DNA of 64,000 bases, from the NCBI RefSeq assembly GCF_003259175.1, contig NZ_QGOK01000004.1, positions 1-64,000 on the forward strand, read 5' to 3'. The translations under genes and the position numbers were made by a program. Each line of letters opens with the position of its first letter. The stretch's first letter is position 1. Below are positions 35,618-44,284 of the stretch, piece after piece. Source of the stretch: Marinomonas shanghaiensis. Lineage in GTDB: Bacteria > Pseudomonadota > Gammaproteobacteria > Pseudomonadales > Marinomonadaceae. The notes beneath the pieces are model-generated. The model saw only the letters and a list, made by a program, of their open reading frames with translations. It was not told the origin of the DNA and did not search any database.

Positions 35618-36025
35618 TTAATTTGGCATGGCTTCGAAGGTCGGTATTTCGCTTAAGTGTTCGTCCCAATTGCCTTTGCTGTTCATGAATATGTGTGCTT
35701 GTGGCGTGATATCAACATCCGTATCTAAACAGCCAGCTGGAACGACTACTAGACCACGAGTTTTCGCATCGGTTGGCACATTTGAGCCACACACAGAGCA
35801 AAAAGTACGAGCAAAGTTTGTGTCTTCTAATCGATAAAAACTGAGTTTATCTTCGCCACTTAACCAAGTAAGCGTAGCACCCGGCGCAAATAAATTGGCG
35901 CAGTGTGCTGTGCCAGAGGTTTTTCGACAACGGCTACAATGGCAAAGAAAGAATTTCTTAAACTCGCCTTCTAAGGTGAATTTAACGGTGCCACATAGGC
36001 AAGATCCGGAGTGAAGGGGGGTCAT
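35618..36025 (-). CDS. GFA (CENP-V/glutathione-dependent formaldehyde-activating) family protein
   Basis: This 135-residue protein has the GFA zinc motifs: CLCGTV at the start, CHCSRCRKTSG in the middle and CSVCGSNVP near residue 85. Such Cys patterns bind zinc, and members are often annotated as S-(hydroxymethyl)glutathione-forming, though the catalytic role is disputed. The ATG at 36025 has GGAG upstream; the frame extends to 36142 but that part is not needed. Confidence 0.85.
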   Translation of the reverse strand: MTPLHSGSCLCGTVKFTLEGEFKKFFLCHCSRCRKTSGTAHCANLFAPGATLTWLSGEDKLSFYRLEDTNFARTFCSVCGSNVPTDAKTRGLVVVPAGCLDTDVDITPQAHIFMNSKGNWDEHLSEIPTFEAMPN

Positions 36026-36122
36026 AATAGCTTGCTCCAAAGTGTTATAATGACGTGCAGATAAAAATAGATCGTTCAAATTACGTTTTAAATCAGTCAG
36101 AAGCGACAACTTAGTGTCTGTT

Positions 36123-38435
36123 CTACAGCAAAGGAGGTTCATGGTGCAGAGAGAACCATTCTATGCGATTTCGTCCAGCCTCTTTTGCTTTGTACAATGC
36201 CTGATCGGCTTGGATAAGTGTCAAATCCATGTTGTGATCGGTGTTGACTGCAACTCCTATGCTAATCGTGATATTAACCGTCAGGCCGTTTACTGTGAGG
36301 TGAGAACTTTCGACCCTTGCTTTCAGTTTTTTAAGCAATTCGTTTGTCTCACATTCGCTGATATTTTGCAGTAGGATCGAAAATTCTTCCCCTCCCATTC
36401 GGGACAAAAAATGGCAAGGTCCAACGACCTCTTGCATGGTTTTAGCAAGCATTTTGATGATATCGTCGCCCACACTGTGGCCGTAGGTGTCGTTTATGCG
36501 CTTGAAATGATCGATGTCTATCATGGCAAAGAAAATACACTGAGAGTTCTCTAAAGAACGACAATGCTGCATGAAAGAGTGACGGTTATTTAGCCCTGAT
36601 AAAGCGTCTGTCATTGCCATGCGTTTTAGGGTGTGTTCTGCATCCGCTCGCGCTTTTTCTAAATCTACAGCGTAAAATAAGCTACCTAATGCGTCTAGTA
36701 AAGGCTGCAGAGAAACGGCGTCTTCTTCAGAGTAAGGTGCCGTTTTGTTGGCTAGGCCTATCATACCGACCAGCTTATTGTTGACCTTAATAGGCAATCC
36801 CAAAAAGCGTTCTATCAGTGGATGACCCGACGGTGTTCCTTTTGAGGCATGATGTGTATTGAGTGTGTTGCTAATAACGATGTTTCCAGTTTTGATTACT
36901 TCGCCAAATAAGTTATCGAAAGAATCAAAATAGAGATTTCTATCCCTGTAGCGTTGGATGAGTGTTTCGCTGATTTCATTCCACTTCATTTCAGTAATGG
37001 CATGAAGGAAGAGTCGTCGCTGGCTTTGCTCTGTTACTAATTGGCCGATGAAGGCAAACTGGCTATCGGCAATATCAATGAGTTCAGGCAAGATCTGTTG
37101 GCACGCATCGGACAAATCGTGATTTTTCAAGTATGCGGCGTGGGCTTTATTCACAAAACCAAGCAATTGACTCTGTTTTTTATTATTTATTTCAGCCAAT
37201 TTGTTTTCAGTAATGTCTCTGTGAGTCCCGATCACTCTCAGTGGGTGATGTGCATCATCGTACTCAACAGTACGGCCATAAGTTTCAATCCAAATCCAGT
37301 AACCCTTGCTGTGCTTGACTCGATAAGTTGCCTTATAGACTTTGCTAAAGCCGTCTAAATGTTGATTAAATAGCATTGCAACGTCTTTCACATCATCAGG
37401 GTGAATGAAGTTTTTTAAGAAACGTCTATCTTCATCAAACGCCTCGTAGTTCATGCCTATGATTTCACACCAGCGCTGATTCACCTGAACCTTTTCTGTT
37501 TTTACGTCATAATCCCATGTACCAAGATCGGAGGCTTCTAACAGCAAGCGCATCTTTTTATTGGCTTCATTTAAACTGTGTTCGATATTGCGTTTTTCGG
37601 TGTTGTTACTGGCGATAGCCTGTATGGAATGGAGCTTTCCTTCGGACGTAAAAAAACCCTTACTTAGCATGTTGATCCAAACAGTGCTAGTAGCCTGAGG
37701 GTCTGCATTATAGAGCTCTAATGCGGTTTCCTGGGCCTCTAAACCTTGAATATGTTGGTGAATTGTTGTTTGAAAAGTGTGTCGACTGCTGGGGGTTAAA
37801 AAATGCTCAAAAGCGTCTTGGCTTTGAGTAATAAGATGATGCGGTATGCCCAATACCTCTTGGGTGTTAGACGTAATATTTTTTAGTGATAAACCTTGCT
37901 TGTAACGCCAATTGATTAAAACAGCGGATGATTGATCAAGTAAAATGTGTGTTGTTTTGAGCTGTTTATAGTCTTGAGCTAGCTGTACATAGTGTGCAAT
38001 AAAATCACTGAATGAAACGAGAGTGCTGATTTGTTTTTCATCAAGTGGCTTTGGTTTCGTATCCATAATGCAGACAGCACCAATGGTGATGCCTTCGATA
38101 ACCAGCGGCACACCCGCAAAAAAACGCATAAAAGGTGCGCCGGTAACCGTTGGATGATTTTCAAAAAGCGGGTGCTGGGTGAGATCTTCAACAATGAGCT
38201 TTTTTTGTTCTGTAACGACGTGAGTGCTGAAAGCACGTTCGTTGGCGACGCCATGCTGGATGTCGCCAAACACAGTATGAAAAACAACGTAGTCTTTGAG
38301 TGAAATGCTGACAGTGGCAATGGCCACGTTAAAGAGATCTGCCATGCCAGATATGAGTGAATAAAGCTCATCATCGGATGTTTCTTCAAGGTTGTATTTT
38401 TCAATAATAGCTTGGCGAATGCTGCTTGTCGGCAT
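36123..38435 (-). CDS. GAF-PAS-PAS-GAF-GGDEF diguanylate cyclase
   Basis: The 770-residue soluble protein has a GAF domain (about 25-160), two PAS domains (about 165-425), a second GAF domain (about 435-595) and a GGDEF domain with GGEEF at 681-685. The layout suggests a cyclase that integrates several signals. The I-site position holds GPCH, so product inhibition by that route is absent. No transmembrane helix is seen. Confidence 0.93.
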   Translation of the reverse strand: MPTSSIRQAIIEKYNLEETSDDELYSLISGMADLFNVAIATVSISLKDYVVFHTVFGDIQHGVANERAFSTHVVTEQKKLIVEDLTQHPLFENHPTVTGAPFMRFFAGVPLVIEGITIGAVCIMDTKPKPLDEKQISTLVSFSDFIAHYVQLAQDYKQLKTTHILLDQSSAVLINWRYKQGLSLKNITSNTQEVLGIPHHLITQSQDAFEHFLTPSSRHTFQTTIHQHIQGLEAQETALELYNADPQATSTVWINMLSKGFFTSEGKLHSIQAIASNNTEKRNIEHSLNEANKKMRLLLEASDLGTWDYDVKTEKVQVNQRWCEIIGMNYEAFDEDRRFLKNFIHPDDVKDVAMLFNQHLDGFSKVYKATYRVKHSKGYWIWIETYGRTVEYDDAHHPLRVIGTHRDITENKLAEINNKKQSQLLGFVNKAHAAYLKNHDLSDACQQILPELIDIADSQFAFIGQLVTEQSQRRLFLHAITEMKWNEISETLIQRYRDRNLYFDSFDNLFGEVIKTGNIVISNTLNTHHASKGTPSGHPLIERFLGLPIKVNNKLVGMIGLANKTAPYSEEDAVSLQPLLDALGSLFYAVDLEKARADAEHTLKRMAMTDALSGLNNRHSFMQHCRSLENSQCIFFAMIDIDHFKRINDTYGHSVGDDIIKMLAKTMQEVVGPCHFLSRMGGEEFSILLQNISECETNELLKKLKARVESSHLTVNGLTVNITISIGVAVNTDHNMDLTLIQADQALYKAKEAGRNRIEWFSLHHEPPLL

Positions 38436-38520
38436 AATCTGGATTAACCATTTGTGTTGGATATGATCAGTTTATAGTTTAGCCGTTGTATTGAAAAAAA
38501 CAGCGTATAACACTCAAAAT

Positions 38521-38553
38521 AGCACAACATTATTTTGCACATAATGTTGTGCT
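38521..38553. terminator. Perfect inverted repeat between two minus-strand genes
   Basis: AGCACAACATTAT pairs over 13 bp with ATAATGTTGTGCT around a 7-base loop. It lies just after the stop of the Lrp ligand-domain gene, where a terminator would be, but only four T follow on that strand. Confidence 0.55.
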
Positions 38554-38574
38554 GCCGTATTTTTTGAGACGGCG

Positions 38575-38850
38575 TTAAACACCGACCGAAAACATGCCTT
38601 CTAAATCATGTTTTGAATAGGCTTGAAATGCCAACATGGTTTCTGTTTTCAAAATATAATCAATTTGAGCAAGGTGTTGCGTCACCAGTTCAGACAGCTG
38701 GTCATTGGTTTGTACTCGGGCGATAGCAGCGATATCGTATGAACCACTGACAGAATACACTTCAGATAAGCCTTCAATAGACGCCAGTTTTTCAGCGACT
38801 TGGTTGATGTGCTTTTTCTCAACAGAAAGCATGATAATTGCGGTAACCAT
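38575..38850 (-). CDS. Stand-alone Lrp/AsnC ligand-binding domain protein
   Basis: The 91-residue protein is only the RAM (ligand-binding) domain of the Lrp/AsnC family; the helix-turn-helix is missing. The frame is complete, starts with ATG and has no upstream remnant. Lone RAM proteins form oligomers and bind amino acids, and can act by joining full-length Lrp proteins. An Lrp regulator with a helix-turn-helix is at 41746. The role of this one is unknown. Confidence 0.85.
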   Translation of the reverse strand: MVTAIIMLSVEKKHINQVAEKLASIEGLSEVYSVSGSYDIAAIARVQTNDQLSELVTQHLAQIDYILKTETMLAFQAYSKHDLEGMFSVGV

Positions 38851-39191
38851 AGTGAGTCCTCATTTTAATTGTTCATCTTTGCTGCTGTTTAAATAGAAGA
38901 ACACCAACAAATAACGCAGGAATTAAAGCACCTTAAGTCACCATTTACAAAGTCCTTGCCTCGTTATTTTCGCGCTGAAACCTTAAGATTTTGGGTATGT
39001 TGCTAACGGAATGGGCTTTATAAAACGTAAAGAGAGTTTTGATGAAAGCCAATCACCTGTATTATGTCGAACTTTTATCCGTCTTTTTTGCACGGTGGAA
39101 TGGTTAAATTCCTTGATTATGACTCTGCTATGATGACGACGCTGATAACAGTGAAAGGGTCTAGTAACACATAAAAACCAGAGAGAATGTT
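38851..39191. other. Divergent intergenic region
   Basis: This 341-bp gap lies between the RAM-domain gene and the symporter gene. I see only the ribosome binding site AGAGAG before the symporter ATG, and no gene or RNA. Confidence 0.45.
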
Positions 39192-40484
39192 ATGAATACA
39201 ACGTTTAAAGTTTTGCTAGGTATGGGGCTTGGCATTATTGTTGGGTTGATTATTAACCTGACGGGCGCTAATGCATCAGGCACGTGGGCGAACAACTATC
39301 TCACAAATGGCGTGTTTTATGTGGTGGGTACCATGTTTGTCAATGCGCTGAAAATGCTTGTTGTGCCTTTGGTTTTCTTCTCATTAGTCACTGGTGTGTG
39401 TGGCATTGGTGATATCAAGATGCTTGGCCGCATTGGCTCAAAGTCGTTTTTTCTGTATCTGTTTACCACGGCCATGGCCATCGCCTCGGCTCTGTTGATT
39501 GCCTCAAGTATCGGCATTGGTGAAGGCATGAATGCCGAGTCTGCGGTCAGTTTTGATGGCAAAGCGTCTCCACCTTTGTCGACGGTATTGATTAACATTA
39601 TACCGTCGAACCCCATTAGTGCGATGGCACAGGGCGACATGCTACCCGTGATTTTCTTCTCCATTATGTTTGGTGTCAGTATTCTAATGGTGGGCAAGAA
39701 GGCGCTCGTCGTCAGTGACTTTGTTGAGTCTCTTAATGAGATTATGATGAAAATGGTCACTATTATCATGGCGGTTGCGCCTTATGCGGTCTTTTGTCTT
39801 ATCGCCAGAGCCATTGCGGATCTTGGTATGGATTTATTGGCCCAACTATTGGGTTATGTCTTGGTATTGATTGGTGTTTTGCTGTTCCATCTATTTGTTA
39901 CCTTGCAATTAGTATTAAAAGTCCTATCAGGTTTAAGCCCTATCACTTTTATGAAGAAAATGCGTAATACGCAGGTGTTTGCCTTTAGTACATCGAGCTC
40001 CAATGCGACGATTCCAGTGACCTTGCGTGCGGTGACAAAGCGTCTAGGTGTGAAAAACTCAGTAGCGTCTTTTAGTGTGCCGTTTGGTGCGACTATCAAC
40101 ATGGACGGCACCGCCATCATGCAGGGCGTGGCAACGGTATTTATCGCCAATATCTATAACGTCGAACTGGGTATGCTGGGTTATTTGACTGTTATCTTGA
40201 TGTCGGTATTGGCGTCTATTGGTACGGCAGGGGTGCCAGGTGTGGGATTGATCATGCTGTCTATGGTGTTTGCCCAAGTCGGTTTGCCGATTGAAGGCAT
40301 TGGTTTGATTCTCGGCGTTGACCGCTTATTAGATATGATTCGTACCGCGGTGAATGTCTCCGGTGATGCGGTGGTCTCCGTAGTGGTGGCAAAAAGCGAA
40401 GGCCAGTTTAATCAAGAAGTTTATGATGACCCAGATGCGGGAAATGCAACGGATCAGCCCTTAGAAAAGCACTCAGTGGCTTGA
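39192..40484 (+). CDS. Dicarboxylate/amino acid:cation symporter (DAACS family)
   Basis: The 430-residue protein is a sodium- or proton-coupled symporter of the glutamate/aspartate/C4-dicarboxylate family. The conserved SSSNATIPVT loop is near residue 270 and the substrate site INMDGTA near 302, and the C-terminal DRLLDMIRT helix is intact. It could carry glutamate, aspartate, serine/threonine or dicarboxylates; the sequence alone does not decide. Eight or more hydrophobic helices are visible. Confidence 0.9.
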   Translation: MNTTFKVLLGMGLGIIVGLIINLTGANASGTWANNYLTNGVFYVVGTMFVNALKMLVVPLVFFSLVTGVCGIGDIKMLGRIGSKSFFLYLFTTAMAIASALLIASSIGIGEGMNAESAVSFDGKASPPLSTVLINIIPSNPISAMAQGDMLPVIFFSIMFGVSILMVGKKALVVSDFVESLNEIMMKMVTIIMAVAPYAVFCLIARAIADLGMDLLAQLLGYVLVLIGVLLFHLFVTLQLVLKVLSGLSPITFMKKMRNTQVFAFSTSSSNATIPVTLRAVTKRLGVKNSVASFSVPFGATINMDGTAIMQGVATVFIANIYNVELGMLGYLTVILMSVLASIGTAGVPGVGLIMLSMVFAQVGLPIEGIGLILGVDRLLDMIRTAVNVSGDAVVSVVVAKSEGQFNQEVYDDPDAGNATDQPLEKHSVA

Positions 40485-40514
40485 TAACACATAAGTATTC
40501 CTGCGGCTGAACAT

Positions 40515-40552
40515 AAAAAAGCGCTTACTTTTTGGAGATAAGCGCTTTTTTT
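40515..40552. terminator. Bidirectional terminator
   Basis: AAAAAAGCGCTTA with TAAGCGCTTTTTTT has a GC core, a loop of about 11 bases and A/T runs on both sides. It serves the symporter gene and the convergent alcohol dehydrogenase gene. Confidence 0.88.
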
Positions 40553-40568
40553 GTGTGCAAAGTGGCAA

Positions 40569-41609
40569 TTAGAAACGTGTAACGACAGTGACACCCGGTG
40601 GGTTTGCCTTGTCCATATTCATCAGTGCGGCAATGGATTCTTCTAGGCTGATGGTTCGGCCGAGTAGCTTTTCTGGACTGAGCTTGCCTGACTTGATCAT
40701 TGCCAACATGGCGTCGTAACGAAACGCCTGCATACCATGGCTACCGATGATTTCTAGCTCGTGGGCAATGACCAAATTCATTGGAATCGGCGGTGTGGCT
40801 TGCTCGCCTAGCAACAAGCCCACCTGAACGTGCTTGCCGAGTTTTTTCAAACTTTTAATAGAGTTGATGCAAGTCGTTGGGTGACCTAAAGCATCGATTG
40901 AGACATGAGCCCCGCCGCGGGTGAGGTCTTTAATGGCTGCAGCGACATCGGCTACGTGGGTGGCGTTAATGGTTGCGTAGGCGCCTAGGGCTTTTGCGAG
41001 CTCAAGTTTATCGTCTGTCACGTCCACGGCAATCACATTGGCACCAATGCTATTGGCAATCATAATGGCTGACAAGCCAACACCACCACAGCCATGCACC
41101 GCCACCCATTGACCTGCACTGACTTTACCTTGGTCGACCACCGCTCTGAACGAGGTAACAAAGCGACAACCAAGACTGGCTGCTGTGGTGAAGTCTATGT
41201 TTTCAGGCAGGGTAACTAGGTTCACATCCGCATGATGAATGGCAACGTATTCCGCGAAAGATCCCCAATGGGTAAAGCCTGGTTGAGTTTGATTACCGCA
41301 TACTTGGTGATTGCCGCCATGGCATTCATGACAAGAGCCACAGCCGCTCACAAAGGGCACAGTAACTCGGTCACCGACTTTGAAGCGTTGAACGTCTTTG
41401 CCAACGGCTGCAATAATGCCGGCAAATTCGTGACCGGGAACGTGTGGCAGCACAATGTCTGGGTCGTGTCCCATCCAGCCATGCCAATCACTTCGGCAAA
41501 CGCCAGTGGCTTCAACTTTGATCACAACACCATGATTTTCTGGTGTTGGGTCTTCGACATTCATAATTTTAGGCGTGGCTGAAAAGCTTTCGTAAACAAC
41601 GGCTTTCAT
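40569..41609 (-). CDS. Zinc-dependent alcohol dehydrogenase
   Basis: The 346-residue medium-chain dehydrogenase has catalytic zinc ligands Cys38, His60 and Glu61 (GHEFAG), structural-zinc cysteines 90, 93, 96 and 104, and the nucleotide site GCGGVGLSA. It should oxidise an alcohol or reduce an aldehyde with NAD(P). It is divergent from an Lrp/AsnC regulator at 41746 with a dyad in the space between, so it is likely under that regulator's control. Substrate unknown. Confidence 0.9.
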   Translation of the reverse strand: MKAVVYESFSATPKIMNVEDPTPENHGVVIKVEATGVCRSDWHGWMGHDPDIVLPHVPGHEFAGIIAAVGKDVQRFKVGDRVTVPFVSGCGSCHECHGGNHQVCGNQTQPGFTHWGSFAEYVAIHHADVNLVTLPENIDFTTAASLGCRFVTSFRAVVDQGKVSAGQWVAVHGCGGVGLSAIMIANSIGANVIAVDVTDDKLELAKALGAYATINATHVADVAAAIKDLTRGGAHVSIDALGHPTTCINSIKSLKKLGKHVQVGLLLGEQATPPIPMNLVIAHELEIIGSHGMQAFRYDAMLAMIKSGKLSPEKLLGRTISLEESIAALMNMDKANPPGVTVVTRF

Positions 41610-41699
41610 GGTGTGCTCCTGTAGGTAATCATCTAATGAGTAGCCTACCTAATGCACGAGAAATTACTTTGCTCTTTTCCTTGAATATTAGCGAACTTA

Positions 41700-41714
41700 A
41701 GAAATACTATTTCT
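41700..41714. promoter_or_regulatory. Candidate Lrp-family operator
   Basis: AGAAATACTATTTCT is a perfect palindrome, 7 bp on each side of one central base. It lies 32 bp before the Lrp/AsnC start and 91 bp before the divergent alcohol dehydrogenase start, and AT-rich dyads are typical Lrp sites. Confidence 0.6.
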
Positions 41715-41745
41715 AATAATAGATACATTAGAGAGGAATCTTTCA

Positions 41746-42207
41746 ATGGTGGCTTTGGATAAGGTAGACACTGATATTGTTCGACGTATGCAGCAAGATG
41801 GCAAATTGACGAACGCAAAGCTAGCCAGTGAACTTTCGTTGAGTGAAACACCTTGTTGGCGTCGACTAAAGCGTCTAGAGGAAGAAGGCATCATAACCGA
41901 CTATCAGGCGAATCTAGATCGTCGTAAATTGGGTTTTGGGGTCATGGCGTTTGTGCAGCTGACCTGTAATCAACATGATGAAGACACCACGCAAGCCTTT
42001 GAAAAGCTCATTCAGCAGTGTGACAATGTGTTGTCGTGTCATAACACCACAGGCGCGGCGGATTTTTTACTGCAAGTGATCGCCAAAGATTTAGACGATT
42101 ACAGCCGTTTTGTCGACCAAGTGCTTAGAAAACTGCCCGGTGTATCGGCTATTGTCTCGAATATATCTTTACGAGAGCTCAAAGCGTCAACGCGATTGCC
42201 CGTGTAA
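41746..42207 (+). CDS. Lrp/AsnC-family transcriptional regulator
   Basis: The 153-residue protein has an N-terminal winged helix-turn-helix (KLASELSLSETPCWRRLKR, residues 24-42) and a C-terminal RAM domain. GAGAGG precedes the ATG. It is divergent from the alcohol dehydrogenase, the likely target, and may respond to an amino acid or related acid. A neighbouring lone RAM protein could join its oligomers. Confidence 0.9.
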   Translation: MVALDKVDTDIVRRMQQDGKLTNAKLASELSLSETPCWRRLKRLEEEGIITDYQANLDRRKLGFGVMAFVQLTCNQHDEDTTQAFEKLIQQCDNVLSCHNTTGAADFLLQVIAKDLDDYSRFVDQVLRKLPGVSAIVSNISLRELKASTRLPV

Positions 42208-42240
42208 CGGCTGTCATTTAAACGAAGACAAAGACAAGAA

Positions 42241-42266
42241 AAAGCCAACCGTTAAGCGTTGGCTTT
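42241..42266. terminator. Bidirectional terminator
   Basis: AAAGCCAAC pairs with GTTGGCTTT over 9 bp around an 8-base loop. It lies between the convergent Lrp and adhP genes. Confidence 0.75.
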
Positions 42267-42295
42267 GATGTTTCAAGCGAGAGAAAAACGAGGTA

Positions 42296-43306
42296 TTACA
42301 AGGTCATTACGATACGGCCAGTAATGTCACCTTTTTCCATGTCAGCAAAGATGTCATTAATATCATCGAGTGTTTTTTCGGCGATAATGGCTTTGACCTT
42401 GCCGCGTGCGGCAAATTCCAAGCACTCTTCCAGATCTTTACGAGTACCAACGATGGAGCCAACTACGCTGACGCCATTGAGCACTGTGTTGAAAATTGGC
42501 AACGGCATGTCCTCTGGAGGCAAACCAACCAAGACACATTTACCGCCACGTCGAATGACGTCATAGCTCTGTCTGAAGCCTGCTTTGCTGACCGCAGTAC
42601 AAACGGTGGCATGAACACCTGAGGTTGTGTCTAAAATCTCTTTAACAACATCATCGGTTTTGAAATCAAAGAAATATTCTGCACCTAATGACATCGCTAA
42701 GTCACGTTTGGCTGCGCCCGTATCGACAGCCACCACTCGAAACCCCATGGCAACGGCGTATTGCACGGCTAAATGGCCTAGACCGCCAATACCAAACAGA
42801 GCGACCCAATCGCCAGGTTTTGCGCCAGAGACTTTGAGCGCTTTATAGGTCGTCACACCAGCACAGAATAACGGCGCTGCTTCAACATAACCTAAGCCTT
42901 CCGGTACTTTAACCACATATTCAGCATGAGCCGCGCAGTATTCAGCGTAACCACCGTCGACGGAATAACCAGCATTTTGCTGCGAAAGGCATAAATTTTC
43001 GTTGCCTGTTAAGCAATACTCGCAATGTCCGCAGGCGCTGTACAGCCAAGGGATGCCGACTCTATCGCCCAAGGTCAAATGCTTTACCGCACTGCCGACT
43101 TCAACAATCTCGCCAACGCCTTCATGACCCGGAATAAAAGGAAGGGTCGGTTTAACAGGCCAATCTCCATGGCAAGCATGTAAATCCGTATGGCACACCC
43201 CACAAGCATGAATCTTAACGAGTACCTGATGTGGTTCGATCTTAGGTTTAGCGACCTCTTCAATGTTTAGAATGGCACCAAATTTACTGGCTACAGCGGC
43301 TTTCAT
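42296..43306 (-). CDS. adhP: Alcohol dehydrogenase AdhP
   Basis: The 336-residue zinc dehydrogenase has catalytic ligands Cys38 and His61-Glu62, structural cysteines 92, 95, 98 and 106, and the nucleotide motif [13 protein letters not shown]. These and the AdhP length match the propanol/ethanol-preferring class. It interconverts ethanol and acetaldehyde with NAD. The ATG at 43306 has GGAG upstream; a start at 43318 adds four residues and is less likely. Confidence 0.93.
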   Translation of the reverse strand: MKAAVASKFGAILNIEEVAKPKIEPHQVLVKIHACGVCHTDLHACHGDWPVKPTLPFIPGHEGVGEIVEVGSAVKHLTLGDRVGIPWLYSACGHCEYCLTGNENLCLSQQNAGYSVDGGYAEYCAAHAEYVVKVPEGLGYVEAAPLFCAGVTTYKALKVSGAKPGDWVALFGIGGLGHLAVQYAVAMGFRVVAVDTGAAKRDLAMSLGAEYFFDFKTDDVVKEILDTTSGVHATVCTAVSKAGFRQSYDVIRRGGKCVLVGLPPEDMPLPIFNTVLNGVSVVGSIVGTRKDLEECLEFAARGKVKAIIAEKTLDDINDIFADMEKGDITGRIVMTL

Positions 43307-43572
43307 AACAAACTCCATCTTTTGATTTAATTAGTCGTAGTGCTATGTGGTCATGGTGTCATAGATGAAGAAGACAGGAACTGCGCTAGATCAAGAGTTG
43401 CGTTTTAATTTTCTATAAGAAAAAGAGGCTCAGTTGTAGGGAGAATCTCTACTTTCTGCAAAAAACATGCAGCCTCAGTGCATCTACAGAAATACGGTTG
43501 TTTTTAATCCAGCCATCGCCAAGTATGTATGTAGCAATACGGAATAAAAGTAACGCTAATTAGGAGGAACAT

Positions 43573-44025
43573 ATGCAAAATCAAACTGCACAAGCCCACC
43601 ACATTACAGACATTATTAAAGTGATGAACGGCGGTATTGAATTCTACCAAGAAGCGAAAACCAAATTAGATGACAGCACATATAACGCTTTTTTTAATCG
43701 CATGATTGGCGCTAAAGCGGAAGCGGTTGATGAGCTGCAGCCATTCGCTGTCGATCAGCAAGGTGAAGTAGAAACCGATACCAATAATCTAGTCAAAGCG
43801 CGCCAAACTTATACTAAGTTGATGTCAAAGATCTCCAGCGAATCGACTGCTTTTACTTACATTGATCAGTTAGAAGAAGTGGAAGACAAGGTGCTCGAAG
43901 AGCTTGATTTAGCGCTTGAGAGAAAACAAACGCAAGATTGTGAAGTCACTTTGCGCCGCGTTAAAGTTAGAATGAAAGAGTGCCATGACGAAATGAAAGC
44001 ACTGCAAGTAGCCGCTCAGCATTAA
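43573..44025 (+). CDS. PA2169-family four-helix-bundle protein (DUF2383)
   Basis: The 150-residue, all-helical, acidic protein has the segment GGIEFYQEAKTKLDD near its start, seen in the PA2169/DUF2383 family, related to ferritin-like bundles. Function is not known; members are linked to stress. GGAGG sits before the ATG. A strong terminator follows it, so it is monocistronic. Confidence 0.85.
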   Translation: MQNQTAQAHHITDIIKVMNGGIEFYQEAKTKLDDSTYNAFFNRMIGAKAEAVDELQPFAVDQQGEVETDTNNLVKARQTYTKLMSKISSESTAFTYIDQLEEVEDKVLEELDLALERKQTQDCEVTLRRVKVRMKECHDEMKALQVAAQH

Positions 44026-44136
44026 CAATTTGTACTGGAATCAAACAGCGCTTTATTTCACCGCTTAATCTCTGTTTGTTAAAACGAGATCAGGGGGGCA
44101 GTTAAGGAAATAGTCGCTGAATACGGCGGTAATACG

Positions 44137-44177
44137 AAAGCCAGCATTGGCAGATTAGGGTCAATGCTGGCTTTTTT
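44137..44177 (+). terminator. Rho-independent terminator
   Basis: AAAGCCAGCATTG pairs with CAATGCTGGCTTT around a 12-base loop and is followed by further T. Its 3' arm is nearly the same as in the terminator after betT at 46307. Confidence 0.88.
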
Positions 44178-44284
44178 GTGTCCATTCGACAGGCTCACTT
44201 AACGTGCCATATGTTTAGATGTCTAAACATTTTCTTGCAATTATTGTCCGCTTTTGTCAAAGTATGCACAAAGGAGGAGCCTTT

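Noticed and set aside
39317-39769. Antisense frame of 150 codons in the symporter gene
   Set aside because: The forward symporter has full motifs; a Met- and Ile-rich shadow is expected there.
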